A stretch of DNA of 34,662 nt from a virus: the IMG/VR virus record IMGVR_UViG_3300043436_003157, positions 1 to 34,662 of that record; one strand, given 5' to 3'. Made by a program: the position numbers and the translations under genes. The notes beneath the pieces are model-generated. The model was not told the origin of the DNA, searched no databases, and saw nothing but the letters and a program-made list of their open reading frames with translations. This document shows positions 1-8,761 of the stretch, piece after piece (position 1 is the stretch's first letter; every line of letters begins with the position of its first letter).

Positions 1-3000
1 TTTAATTTTTAAAATATCATTCGCCATTTCAATCAAAGTATCTGATGCTCCAGTTGAACTTGGGTCTACCGTAGTTGTTGGTAATGTCGTATAACTTATC
101 ACATTTCCTAACTTATCTTGTTTACCATCGGTACCTGAAGGACCAGGATACGCTGATGGGTAATACATAACAGTATTTGCTCTTGCAACATAAGAAATAT
201 AAACTTGTTGTACATTTGTCATACTTTGAGTAATTGTAGTAACTGCATTTAAATAAGTACTTCCTTTGGTTTTAACAACATTTGTATAATTTTCTTTAAG
301 TTGTCTCATTACTTTATTTGAAAAATCTTTACTACTAATTAATTGTAAAAATCCTTCGTCACCATTTTTAATGTCTTTAATTAACTCATCAACAATTACA
401 TTAACTCTCGCCTCTGTATTATTAGGTTTTCCAAAAAGATTTACAGGTTCATTTTTATCAACTAAGAACGCACCATTTGTATAATTTCTTTCTAACATCC
501 ATTGTTGACGTAAAGCATTATTATATTGATTAACGGTCTCTTCACTTTTATTTACAACATTTGTAAAATAATTTTGAGTTTCTTCCGAGAATTTATCCAT
601 AAATGATTCATAACTAATGGTACCTGTTTGTCCTGTAGAACTAATACTATTAGTTAATATTGTTCCAATGGTATTTTCATTTGATAATCCATTGTTTGGT
701 TGAGCACTATTAATTGTTGGAGGTGCAACCCCAGATAACGCCGCAAATTGTAAGAACTCCTTATCCAACACAAGATAACTTGTATCAGTAACATCTGCCC
801 TATCATCATAAATCTCAGTATTTGCGTAGTAGTTGAATGTAAGAGCGTTCTGTAATCTATCAACAGATTCTTTTAATCCACTACCACCAACAAAGTTAAA
901 TGCTAAAGTAACCTTAGCAATCATAGGTTGAACTCCAATACCCTCAGGATTCATATCAAGTCCTTCATAAGCAATACTCAAACTTGTTGGTATTATCTTG
1001 GTATTGTAAAAGTCCCCAACTCTTAAAATAAGAACTGGTGGTGCCCCAAATGCCGTGTTGGTTGCATTATTATATTCTAACACATCTTTACCTCCAATAG
1101 ATTTAACCACAGGTATTGTATCACCAGGTCTCATACATTGTTGTAAGAAAGTAAGTCTTGTGTTTAATCCTTCAGGTGTCATTGAGTGAAATGCTGGTTG
1201 GAAGAATTTTAATTTGTCCTTAAGGTTATCATAAACCATAGGGGTTTCCTCTTTAATTACCTCAAAATAATCACACTCAGATAATAAGGCTCTTAACACT
1301 CTTTTGGTTATATTATCTCTCGGTATTACAGTTGTTTCTACCGTTGTTTGAGTTTCAGTTGTAGTTACAACATTACCTGTCACCACAGTTGTTTTCTTTG
1401 GTGGTAAAACAGGTGTTGGTTCTGTTATGTTAGTCGTTATACTTGATATAAATGCCCTTCTACAAGCCATCGCACTTGTTGTGAACACATCTTTAGAACC
1501 CGCTTGAGTATCACCACCAACAGTGTTATTATCATTATCTGTACAGTTAACCGTATTACCAACATCCATTTCATCTATTGAAAACGGACCTTGTGTTTTT
1601 TTAGATTTTTTTGGTTGTGATGTTGTATTCTCACCAAACCCTTCACCACTTTTCAATATTAATCTATTTGATTTAACAAATTTATTAGTTGCTGGATATT
1701 CGGTAAAGAATTTAATAACAGATGCAATTCTTCTTGCAGAAAGTTCTTTATTATATGATTCAGTCGCTGGTGCAGAACAACTTGAGCTAATTACAATTGT
1801 AATGTTTGTATTAGGTTCAGTATTTGTTGTTAATAGTTCGGCAATTTTATCGGCTAACTGTTGACCAATTTGATAGTTTGGTGTAACAACAGTATTGAAG
1901 AACTCATCTAACTGAGCACCATTTGGCTTACTAGTATACAACCCAACGTTTGTTGGTGATGTATATCTGTCATACTCTTGAGCATAATTTGGAATTGGTT
2001 TATTTTGTTTTGGAAAATCATTACCAAAATAAAAGGCAATTTGTTGGTATTTGTTTAATTCAACACTACCTGTCGCACCTCCACCACCAGAACCTGTTAC
2101 TCCACCACCACTGTTAGACGCAGCAACTGTTGGGTTTCCACCATCAATAGTATTGATAGCGTATTGCATCTGTTCTCTTGTAATTTCTTTAGATGTAATG
2201 GCTTGTTGGATTTGGAATAAATCGTTTGGATTAATTGTATAATATTTTTTGGCAAGTTCATATAAATCGTATTTTCTACATCCTGCAAAGAATGAATCTA
2301 AAATACTATCAATTCTTGGTTTGTTTGTTTCGTTTGCTAACACCTTGTTAACAATAACATTTAACACTGAAGGATGGTCAACAACAATATCCCATGTTAA
2401 ACTACCTGTTCTACTTGTACTTTTGTAAGTATAAATTGGTTCAGGTCTTCCAAGGAATTCGTTTGGATTCCAGTTAGCCTGTACTGATTCGTTGAATGTT
2501 AAGTTATATGGTGGGAACCACATTACTCTACCTCCATTTGGTCCTCGTTCACAAACCGCCAAGTCTGAAACCGCAAAACCTGGTGTGTTTGATGTTGCCC
2601 ATGCCAAGTTCTCCAATGAGAACATATATTTTTTAGCATAAGCATTATTCATCGTACCAATAATGTTAGTTGAGTCTTGTCCTCCCTCTTGTTTGTTTGG
2701 TGCAATATTAAGATTATATGTCTTATCTAATACAGACCACGCAAATCTTCTACCTTCAGTTGTAATACCATCGGTTTTTTGAAGGTCATTATATTGTAAA
2801 TAAGGAATATCTTTGGCAAATACACGACAATATTCTGTTCCAACCTCTTGTCCGATTGCTCCAACATAACTTAAAACTCTTGAACCTTTTGTCATTTCTT
2901 TGTACCCATCATGGAATACTTTACTAACTTGGTCAATCGCGTTACCCGCATGTTTTAGACGGTTACCACCTTGTGGTTGGCTATCAATTAATCTTTGGGT

Positions 3001-4440
3001 GTCATCTAATATAGAACCTTCTCTAAAAGTTCTTTCAGTGGACTCTGTTGAGTTGTATGATGATGGTTTAAAGTCTTCGTCATTATTTGTGATTTCACCA
3101 CCAATACCAACTTTTTTACCAGCATTACCTTTGTATTTTGGTGATACCCATGTGAATCCACCTTCAATACCCCCACCATTACTATAAGTCGGTCCGTTAG
3201 CACCAAGTCTAATTTCTTTACTTGGTCCTTCATATAACTGAGCCAACTCTTCGGGACCATAAACAGGTGATTGTACTTCATTACCATAAGGGTCGTTTGG
3301 TAATGAACCTGATGGTGAAAAAATTCTTGATGGTTCAGATGTTGTTGAACCAATATAATAATTGGCGTTGTTTGTGTTGGTTCCAACCAAAGCTCCACCC
3401 AAACGGTCGATTAATGTTCGGTCGTAACTTGGCTTGTATCTGTTAAAGTTAATATTCTTAAACAATAAAGATTTTTGACCTTGTCCTGTATTTTCAAAGA
3501 ATATTTGGGAACCTGTCTTACCCGCACCTAAAAGATTACTAATAAGTTTACCACCCGCAGCTAATGGATTACCCAATAGAGCTTGTTGGATTGTGGTTGG
3601 TTGTGGTGGATTAACACTTGGGTCCCAATAAGAACCTGGTATAGTTGAGAACGGTAATTGACTACCTCCAAGACTTAAGGCAAATTGAGCTGCAGCTCCC
3701 AACGGATTGTTTGGTACCGTAATATTATAGTTTGGTTCAATTATCGGAACATTACCAGTTAAAATATTAACAAGATTTGTACTACTATTAACATTTAAAA
3801 TGTTGGCTCTACCAATAGTTTCTCTAATGATTGCTCTACCAATTCGGTCTTGAAATTCTTTCTTTAAAGTCTTGGCACCTAAACGAGCAATAAATGAATC
3901 TGAACTCAATAACCCATCACTACCAAGTGGGTCAGGATTTAATAATATTGATACCGCACGATAAGATGATGGTGTAAAGGTATAATATGGTTGTCCGTTT
4001 GGTGGTCTGTCTTGGTCAGGTCTAACAGTTTCTAATGATGAAACCGCCTCACCCGCATCAAAATTATTCGGACTTGAATAAGCGTTTAATGGTCTCCATA
4101 TTTGAGTTGCCGCAAATCCCGTATCAACAATGTGAGCATCTTGTTGACCTGGTCCATATTCACCCTGATTAGAAGTTGTATTTAAGTTTCCACTAATGTC
4201 AGGAGCAAATTCATATCCTCCTTCATTACCCCATCTGTTAAGAGTATATTGTTTGTCGGCAAAAAATGTTGTATCAATTAAAAAATCAGGACTGTCAATA
4301 ACAGAAATGTCTTGTTGAACTACTTCATATGTTATTGGCGGGGTCGCAGGACTAGGTGATTTAGCATAAGGTACTAAATTACGAGTCATCAGTTTTTTTC
4401 TGAATCCTTCAGTACTAATATAATCTAACGGACTACCCAT
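1..4440 (-). CDS. Very large baseplate/hub-like tail protein with OmpA-like domain (3' end outside window)
   Basis: An uninterrupted minus-strand reading frame of 1,480 codons starts at the ATG at 4440 and leaves the window with no stop, so the protein is C-terminally incomplete here. Residues about 610-690 hold a block (FAVSDLAVCERGP, then RPEPIYTYKSTSRTGSLTW and DHPSV) of a type I associate with phage baseplate/tail proteins. A Gly/Ser-rich linker lies near 777-795. Residues about 860-936 resemble an OmpA/MotB peptidoglycan-binding domain: N897, L900, S901 and R903-R904 match its NxxLSxxR signature, but the usual diaminopimelate-binding Asp is Ser889. The gene lies just downstream of the tape measure, where contractile phages encode hub and baseplate proteins. 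A baseplate or hub role is inferred; the OmpA-like domain could touch the host wall. Whether an enzymatic domain follows cannot be seen. Confidence 0.75.
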   Translation of the reverse strand, partial: MGSPLDYISTEGFRKKLMTRNLVPYAKSPSPATPPITYEVVQQDISVIDSPDFLIDTTFFADKQYTLNRWGNEGGYEFAPDISGNLNTTSNQGEYGPGQQDAHIVDTGFAATQIWRPLNAYSSPNNFDAGEAVSSLETVRPDQDRPPNGQPYYTFTPSSYRAVSILLNPDPLGSDGLLSSDSFIARLGAKTLKKEFQDRIGRAIIRETIGRANILNVNSSTNLVNILTGNVPIIEPNYNITVPNNPLGAAAQFALSLGGSQLPFSTIPGSYWDPSVNPPQPTTIQQALLGNPLAAGGKLISNLLGAGKTGSQIFFENTGQGQKSLLFKNINFNRYKPSYDRTLIDRLGGALVGTNTNNANYYIGSTTSEPSRIFSPSGSLPNDPYGNEVQSPVYGPEELAQLYEGPSKEIRLGANGPTYSNGGGIEGGFTWVSPKYKGNAGKKVGIGGEITNNDEDFKPSSYNSTESTERTFREGSILDDTQRLIDSQPQGGNRLKHAGNAIDQVSKVFHDGYKEMTKGSRVLSYVGAIGQEVGTEYCRVFAKDIPYLQYNDLQKTDGITTEGRRFAWSVLDKTYNLNIAPNKQEGGQDSTNIIGTMNNAYAKKYMFSLENLAWATSNTPGFAVSDLAVCERGPNGGRVMWFPPYNLTFNESVQANWNPNEFLGRPEPIYTYKSTSRTGSLTWDIVVDHPSVLNVIVNKVLANETNKPRIDSILDSFFAGCRKYDLYELAKKYYTINPNDLFQIQQAITSKEITREQMQYAINTIDGGNPTVAASNSGGGVTGSGGGGATGSVELNKYQQIAFYFGNDFPKQNKPIPNYAQEYDRYTSPTNVGLYTSKPNGAQLDEFFNTVVTPNYQIGQQLADKIAELLTTNTEPNTNITIVISSSCSAPATESYNKELSARRIASVIKFFTEYPATNKFVKSNRLILKSGEGFGENTTSQPKKSKKTQGPFSIDEMDVGNTVNCTDNDNNTVGGDTQAGSKDVFTTSAMACRRAFISSITTNITEPTPVLPPKKTTVVTGNVVTTTETQTTVETTVIPRDNITKRVLRALLSECDYFEVIKEETPMVYDNLKDKLKFFQPAFHSMTPEGLNTRLTFLQQCMRPGDTIPVVKSIGGKDVLEYNNATNTAFGAPPVLILRVGDFYNTKIIPTSLSIAYEGLDMNPEGIGVQPMIAKVTLAFNFVGGSGLKESVDRLQNALTFNYYANTEIYDDRADVTDTSYLVLDKEFLQFAALSGVAPPTINSAQPNNGLSNENTIGTILTNSISSTGQTGTISYESFMDKFSEETQNYFTNVVNKSEETVNQYNNALRQQWMLERNYTNGAFLVDKNEPVNLFGKPNNTEARVNVIVDELIKDIKNGDEGFLQLISSKDFSNKVMRQLKENYTNVVKTKGSTYLNAVTTITQSMTNVQQVYISYVARANTVMYYPSAYPGPSGTDGKQDKLGNVISYTTLPTTTVDPSSTGASDTLIEMANDILKIK

Positions 4441-4454
4441 TTATATGTTTACTA

Positions 4455-4461
4455 ATAAATA
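4455..4461 (-). promoter_or_regulatory. TATTTAT element before the hub-like gene
   Basis: Sense-strand TATTTAT ends 14 nt before the ATG at 4440, in the 41-base gap after the tape-measure stop codon. It is one of 13 such elements standing in the same orientation before gene starts in this window. Promoter core is the likely role (inference). Confidence 0.5.
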
Positions 4462-4481
4462 GGTTGATTGAGTTTTTTTTA

Positions 4482-6326
4482 TCATTGATAAGTTGGAACA
4501 CCCGCACCTTTTGTATCTTTTCCAAGAGTTGCAACATATTGTTTAAATCCTTCACTATTGAATATTTGAGTTAATTGTTGTTGTGTTAACCCATTAGCTC
4601 CAACAGGACCATCTATAGTTATTTTAATATTACCCGTTACGTTGTTTGTAACATTAGTTGTTTTTGGTTGAGTTGTTTCAATTTGTTTTGATGCCATTTT
4701 AGATTGTAAAGTTTCACCTAAAACATTTGACTCACTTAGAGGTTTTACTTGAGCCTTTTGTTTAACCGCCTCAACCGAAGACTTTAACGGTGAACCAAGT
4801 GCTTCCAAAGTTTCATTTGCAAATGCCCTAAATTCTTTTTCAATTCCACTACTTCCTTTAATATTTTTAGCACTGGCCTCTAAAATACCTTTAAGAGCTT
4901 TCGTTCCACTTTCACCCAATGAATTTGCTCCACTAATAACACTATTTTCTAATTGTTCAATTTTTTTAGTAAAATCGGCGTCAGAAATTTTACCAGCGTC
5001 TTTTGCGGTAAATAAATCTCTCATTTTATCTATCGCTCCCGTAACATTTTCAGTAATTTTAGCACTCTCAGGAATTGCCTTATAAACGTCTTTTGATAAT
5101 TCTCTTAAAATTCTGTCAGCTCCATAAATGTTTTCACGAACTACAGGTGTTGCCGCAACACCATAAGCAACTTTAGCTGCAATCGCTTTAACATTTGCTG
5201 CCATATCTTGTGCAACAGTCAATTGACTTGATTGAATGTCTTCAAGAGTTTTTGGTCGATTTTCTTCTCTTTCTTTTAGAGCGTCAAATTGTTCTTGAGT
5301 TAACTCACTTAGTTTCTTTTGTTCTATAATACCTGTTTGGTCATTTTTAAGTTGAACCACATATTGTCCATCTTTCATTGTTGCCATATTTGCCAACAAT
5401 TGTTTGTCTTCTTCTTTGTCAAACTGTATTTCAGGACTTATATTAGATATTCTTTTATCTAAATCTGCGGCGGCTAAAGCAGCTTTACTTAAAGACCCCG
5501 CAGACATACCAGCTTCTTGTTCAATTTCTCTCAACATTAAGACCCCTTGAGGATTTATCTTAAATGTTTGTGTTTTTTCATCAAACTCTGTAAATTGTTT
5601 TGACGCTTTAATAATACTATCTTGTAATCCCGATGGGTCTGTTAATGATTGATTCATTAATGCAAACGGGTCAGTTAAGTTTCCAATAGATACACCTAAC
5701 CTTTGTAATCCAGCAGCGGTTTCAATAGCCCCTTCAGGTGTTAAAACTTTTTCCGCAAAATTAAATGTTTCTTGCATGTCCAATCTTAACATTGATGCTT
5801 GTGCCGCCATTTTTGCTAAACCTGCAACACCACCTTCAAACTGATAACGGTTCATTTTGGACATGTTAGCATTAACATCCCCCATAACCGTTTTAGAGTT
5901 CAATCCAACACTTTGAATATAATCAATAGAACTTTCTAAGTTTGTACCTATTTGAGAAGCCTCAATACCTACGGTAGCAAAATTTTCAACCAATGTTTCC
6001 GATTCTATACCTAATATTTTACTAGCGGCATATAATTTTGAAACTTGTTCTTCCGTTGCAATTACATTTCTTCTTGACCCCTCAGCAATACCCTCCATCG
6101 TGGCGGCAGCCGATGCTGCATCACCACCTAAACGAATTACTCCAGCGGCAGACCTAGAAATGGCGTCTCCCAACTCATCCATTCGGGTTCTACCCATTAC
6201 AAATGTTTGGTTCAGTCTTTCAGATAAATCAAACATGGTGTCCATAGCCTTGGCAGCTTCCTCAAGAGGTGATGCAAGACTTTCAACACTTTTCTTTAAC
6301 TTATCGATTTCTTCTTTTGACGGCAT
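4482..6326 (-). CDS. Tail tape-measure protein (putative)
   Basis: The 614-residue protein is mostly predicted helix. The first 100 residues are heptad-like and Ala/Ser-rich, as in tape-measure proteins. A mid region (about 170-280) carries the Ala-rich segments common in this class, and the last 80 residues are Thr/Gln/Asn-rich with a short beta-like end. Position supports the call: the gene follows tube and chaperone-like genes and precedes the hub-like gene, the canonical order. Length is close to T4 gp29 (about 590 residues). At roughly 1.5 angstrom per residue it would specify a tail of about 90 nm (inference). No lytic domain or clear membrane segment is visible. Start is the ATG at 6326 with a TATTTAT element 18 nt upstream. 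A different coiled-coil baseplate protein is the main alternative. Confidence 0.7.
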   Translation of the reverse strand: MPSKEEIDKLKKSVESLASPLEEAAKAMDTMFDLSERLNQTFVMGRTRMDELGDAISRSAAGVIRLGGDAASAAATMEGIAEGSRRNVIATEEQVSKLYAASKILGIESETLVENFATVGIEASQIGTNLESSIDYIQSVGLNSKTVMGDVNANMSKMNRYQFEGGVAGLAKMAAQASMLRLDMQETFNFAEKVLTPEGAIETAAGLQRLGVSIGNLTDPFALMNQSLTDPSGLQDSIIKASKQFTEFDEKTQTFKINPQGVLMLREIEQEAGMSAGSLSKAALAAADLDKRISNISPEIQFDKEEDKQLLANMATMKDGQYVVQLKNDQTGIIEQKKLSELTQEQFDALKEREENRPKTLEDIQSSQLTVAQDMAANVKAIAAKVAYGVAATPVVRENIYGADRILRELSKDVYKAIPESAKITENVTGAIDKMRDLFTAKDAGKISDADFTKKIEQLENSVISGANSLGESGTKALKGILEASAKNIKGSSGIEKEFRAFANETLEALGSPLKSSVEAVKQKAQVKPLSESNVLGETLQSKMASKQIETTQPKTTNVTNNVTGNIKITIDGPVGANGLTQQQLTQIFNSEGFKQYVATLGKDTKGAGVPTYQ

Positions 6327-6344
6327 TTAAGTTTTGGTTTCTAT

Positions 6345-6351
6345 ATAAATA
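6345..6351 (-). promoter_or_regulatory. TATTTAT element before the tape-measure gene
   Basis: TATTTAT in sense orientation, 18 nt upstream of the tape-measure ATG and directly after a hairpin (6354-6380). This arrangement would let the tape measure be transcribed independently of the chaperone-like genes. Confidence 0.5.
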
Positions 6352-6353
6352 GA

Positions 6354-6380
6354 AGAAGGACTAATTTTTTTAGTCCTTCT
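6354..6380 (-). terminator. Hairpin between chaperone-like gene and tape measure
   Basis: A perfect 10-bp stem (6354-6363 with 6371-6380) closes a 7-base A/T loop. In the minus-strand transcript it overlaps the stop codon of the 59-codon gene and is followed by a mixed TCTATTTATAT tract, not a clean U run. It may be a weak terminator or an mRNA-stabilising structure. Confidence 0.45.
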
Positions 6381-6549
6381 GATTATCTTCTATCCATTTA
6401 TTGAGTAAATATTTCCTAACAAATATCGGCATCCTCTCAAAATCTTGATAAGAAACTTTTAACAATGTTGTTAGATAATAAAATTCGTCGATTTGACTCT
6501 TCCTATACTCAGAAGAAAGGGCGAAAAAAGTCGACCCCAAAACCAACAT
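6370..6549 (-). CDS. Short second reading frame of the tail-chaperone-like gene (59 codons)
   Basis: This short frame (ATG at 6549, TAA at 6370-6372) overlaps the last 41 bases of the 247-codon gene in the +1 frame. Its C-terminal 50 residues look like genuine protein (FYYLTTLLKVSYQDF, then RMPIFVRKYLL), with regular amphipathic helix. It sits between tube/chaperone-like genes and the tape measure, exactly where the second frame of gpG/gpGT-type tail assembly chaperones is found. It may be translated from its own ATG by coupling, or as a C-terminal extension of the upstream protein by +1 frameshifting at GAC TTT TTT CGC (6532-6521). The frameshift product would be about 293 residues. Real coding is likely; the expression mode is unresolved. 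Confidence 0.65.
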   Translation of the reverse strand: MLVLGSTFFALSSEYRKSQIDEFYYLTTLLKVSYQDFERMPIFVRKYLLNKWIEDNQKD

Positions 6550-7252
6550 TCACTGTTAGTTTTTCTCCTGACGGGGCCATAATAGTTTTGTTCATGTCTA
6601 ATCTTGGTTCATTTTCATTCATAAAATTTCTAATGAATTTAGAATCCGCAATTGGCATTGACTCAATAAATTTAGCAATCTGAGATTTGTCTCTTGAACC
6701 ATCAACCTCTAAAATTTCTCTCTCCATTCTCCACGTAACCCTTGGAACAACTCTACCTTGTGGGTATGTTGACGCTAATCGATTGATGTCTTGAATTTCA
6801 CCATAAGTTAATGGTTTAATTTTAATTGTTGATTGTGATTTTGGTAACATGATTGTAAAGGTACCATCTTCACCTGGTTTTTGATTTCCAACAATTGACA
6901 ATTCATCCAACACAACTGTAGTTTGGAATTGTTTTTTAGTTGTTGGGTCAGTAACATTTAAAGTTATTTCAGGACCAAAAGCAGTATTTCTTAAAAAGAT
7001 AAGAATTGCTTCAACATCACCTTCAACTAATTCTTCAACTTTAATATCTGGCTCATATATTTTGGCTCTCAATAAAGTCATTGTTAAGTCATTAGACCCT
7101 CCCATAAGAATGTTCTCATCGGAAGCAGTAAGATAACCAACTTTAATCGCTTTCTTTTTATTTTTGTAAAATACTCCTTGTGAAGGTAGTTGAACCACGT
7201 CGTGTGGTAGTGTAAAATTTTCTTGACCGTAGTCTCTTGCTTGATTTTCCAT
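6509..7252 (-). CDS. T4 gp26-like baseplate-hub / tail-assembly-chaperone-like protein
   Basis: The 247-residue protein opens with LPSQGVFY and a YLTASDENIL segment, followed by a VEELVEGDVEAILIFLR block. This is the pattern I associate with the T4 gp26-like family of baseplate-hub assembly proteins. It ends in VDFFRPFF. Its place between tube and tape measure is that of the tail assembly chaperone in most long-tailed phages, so a chaperone role for the tape measure is plausible (inference). Start is the ATG at 7252, only 2 nt from the U-tract of a strong terminator, so much of its expression may come from read-through. A near-match TATTTAC lies 62 nt upstream (7315-7321), beyond the hairpin. 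The gene's 3' end overlaps a second frame that may be joined to it by frameshifting. Confidence 0.65.
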   Translation of the reverse strand: MENQARDYGQENFTLPHDVVQLPSQGVFYKNKKKAIKVGYLTASDENILMGGSNDLTMTLLRAKIYEPDIKVEELVEGDVEAILIFLRNTAFGPEITLNVTDPTTKKQFQTTVVLDELSIVGNQKPGEDGTFTIMLPKSQSTIKIKPLTYGEIQDINRLASTYPQGRVVPRVTWRMEREILEVDGSRDKSQIAKFIESMPIADSKFIRNFMNENEPRLDMNKTIMAPSGEKLTVNVGFGVDFFRPFF

Positions 7253-7254
7253 AT

Positions 7255-7291
7255 AAAAAAATAACCGTAAAGTTTATTAGCTTTACGGTTA
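7255..7291 (-). terminator. Strong Rho-independent terminator after the tail tube gene
   Basis: A perfect 11-bp stem (7262-7272 with 7281-7291) with an 8-base loop is followed in the minus-strand transcript by seven U residues (7261-7255). It lies 33 nt after the tube stop codon and abuts the next gene's ATG. It should limit transcription from the abundant tube gene into the low-copy chaperone/hub genes. Confidence 0.85.
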
Positions 7292-7324
7292 AATATAATT
7301 ACGTATAATTTTATGTAAATAGTA

Positions 7325-7813
7325 TTAGTATACTAACACACATCTATCCATTCTTAAAGAAGCTGTGATATCAGCCAACGCATCTTGACTATAAGATAAC
7401 GAACCAAAGTTTACATCAGTTAAGAAAGTTCCATAGAGAATCCATTTCTCAACAACAACTCCTGTAGGGTCTAACATTTCAAGGTCGATATCTTTTTTGT
7501 AACCTGCAGCATAACCCATACGACCTGTCACCGATTCAGCGTGTAAACGAACCCACTCCATAAGAGCTTGAGCTGCTGATGGTCCAATAGGGTCACGGAA
7601 CTTAACACTAATTGGGTCCCAGTTAAATCTACCTGCTACGAATGTAGATGTATTTAAAAATTGTATTTCAGTTGCACCAATCTTGATAGACGGTCTTGAA
7701 GCGCTTTCAACAAACCATTCGTTGATACCTAAACTTGACGGAAACCTTAAAATGAAACGGTTCTGGCGTTTCGGTTCGTAAGGTATCGGCATTTTCATTA
7801 ATAAATCAGCCAT
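7325..7813 (-). CDS. Tail tube protein (T4 gp19-like)
   Basis: At 162 residues it matches T4 gp19 (163) in length. The N-terminus reads FILRFPSSLGINEWFVES, followed by a RPSIKIG segment and a central WDPISVKFRDP, all typical of the gp19-like fold. The C-terminal half includes WILYGTFLTDVNFGSLSY and ends in MDRCVLVY. The product polymerises into the inner tube around the tape measure. Start is the ATG at 7813. The leader is unusually A-rich in sense (two long A runs in 7814-7845), as expected for very high expression where no Shine-Dalgarno is used (inference). A TATTTAT element lies 44 nt upstream and a strong terminator follows, so the gene looks like a monocistronic high-output unit. Confidence 0.9.
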   Translation of the reverse strand: MADLLMKMPIPYEPKRQNRFILRFPSSLGINEWFVESASRPSIKIGATEIQFLNTSTFVAGRFNWDPISVKFRDPIGPSAAQALMEWVRLHAESVTGRMGYAAGYKKDIDLEMLDPTGVVVEKWILYGTFLTDVNFGSLSYSQDALADITASLRMDRCVLVY

Positions 7814-7857
7814 GTTATTTTAATTTTTTTTTGTTTTTTTTTTGTTGTTTATATCCT

Positions 7858-7864
7858 ATAAATA
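7858..7864 (-). promoter_or_regulatory. TATTTAT element before the tail tube gene
   Basis: Sense TATTTAT 44 nt upstream of the tube ATG. The intervening leader is A-rich, giving an unstructured 5' untranslated region suited to a major structural protein. Confidence 0.55.
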
Positions 7865-7916
7865 TAGTCTTGTTAAAAAATTTTTCTCTTTACTTTTATT
7901 TTGTCGAGATTATAAT

Positions 7917-8747
7917 CTACTTATATTCCTTTTTAACGCCTCCAGCAGTAGAATAAGTCTTAACTATATTATCTGGTTTATCTTTAAAGTGTTTACTCAT
8001 TACTTCTACATTTCTAACATCATCATCTGAGAATCCAATACTAGGTTGCTCTGGTACAAAGTTATTTGATACATCATTTTTAATAAATGCTTTCTTATTT
8101 AATAAATTTGCCATTCCTTTAATATAGGAAACAAAATCCTCCATCGCACGAACTTTAGCTTCTTCAGGGTTGGCAGCTCCTTCTTCATCTCCGAAAGACA
8201 CTGGATGATATTTGTTGAGTTCTAAATACGACTTGATTAATTCATCGTCAGTCATATCGTCCTCATCTACAAACGTCCTGTATTTTTTAAGGTTCTTAAC
8301 TAGTTGGTCTTTATCTATACCATTAAATCCGTCAATAATATAATTGTAAACGGCTTGTTTTAAAGTGTTGGGGTTGTGACCTCTTGCGGTAATGATTGAA
8401 AAAATTGACCCGTTATTAATCGCTTCTTTAAAGTCATTAAATGCTGGTCCAAGTTTTGCTCTCATCGCATCAACTAAGAAATCTTTATCACCCGCAGTTC
8501 TGAAGTTTCTAAAAGGGTCTTCTCCAAACCCTACAATAGTGTCTCCATTATACTCAAAATCTTCTTTTCCAATTTTACCTCTGTATTCCGCAAAATCATC
8601 TGTACTCATACCAACTTCATCACCATCTTCAGTTTTTAACATTATCTTTGTTGGCATATGAACAATGTTATCATCCCAATCAAATGCATAATACTTCATA
8701 TCTGGTGTTCCTTCACCTTTAAATCCCTCTCTAAGTTGTCTTTTCAT
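7917..8747 (-). CDS. HAD-superfamily phosphatase-like protein
   Basis: From the ATG at 8747 the protein has 276 residues; an in-frame TTG three codons upstream is less likely, and a later Met (residue 17) is possible. HAD motif I is YYAFDWDDNI, giving the DxD pair D23/D25. Motif II is the Thr in SIITARGH (T120). The acidic motif IV is probably GDEEGA (D187). The cap region lies between motifs I and II. Such enzymes dephosphorylate sugars, nucleotides or nucleic-acid ends; the substrate is not evident. The gene is wedged between sheath and tube, which are normally adjacent in T4-type phages, so it is either an insertion or a tail/virion-linked enzyme. The residues after about 210 are a Lys/Asp-rich tail of unknown role. 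No TATTTAT element precedes it; it probably depends on read-through past the hairpin at 8762-8782. Confidence 0.8.
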   Translation of the reverse strand: MKRQLREGFKGEGTPDMKYYAFDWDDNIVHMPTKIMLKTEDGDEVGMSTDDFAEYRGKIGKEDFEYNGDTIVGFGEDPFRNFRTAGDKDFLVDAMRAKLGPAFNDFKEAINNGSIFSIITARGHNPNTLKQAVYNYIIDGFNGIDKDQLVKNLKKYRTFVDEDDMTDDELIKSYLELNKYHPVSFGDEEGAANPEEAKVRAMEDFVSYIKGMANLLNKKAFIKNDVSNNFVPEQPSIGFSDDDVRNVEVMSKHFKDKPDNIVKTYSTAGGVKKEYK

Positions 8748-8761
8748 ACTTGGCAAATAAA

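Noticed and set aside
654-3446. Several frames of 60-130 codons in the first 3.4 kb, on both strands
   Set aside because: All lie within the single continuous frame from 4440 to the left edge, which reads as coherent protein, and they do not.
7907-7918. 12-base palindrome AGATTATAATCT at the end of the HAD gene
   Set aside because: No loop or U-run follows, and short A/T palindromes are expected by chance at this composition.
7842-8030. Plus-strand frame across the tube/HAD junction
   Set aside because: It is Phe/Ile/Tyr-rich sequence from the A-rich tube leader read backwards and overlaps the HAD gene.
8748-8756. TTG start at 8756 for the HAD protein
   Set aside because: It adds only three residues; the ATG at 8747 is a better start and leaves more room after the hairpin at 8762-8782.
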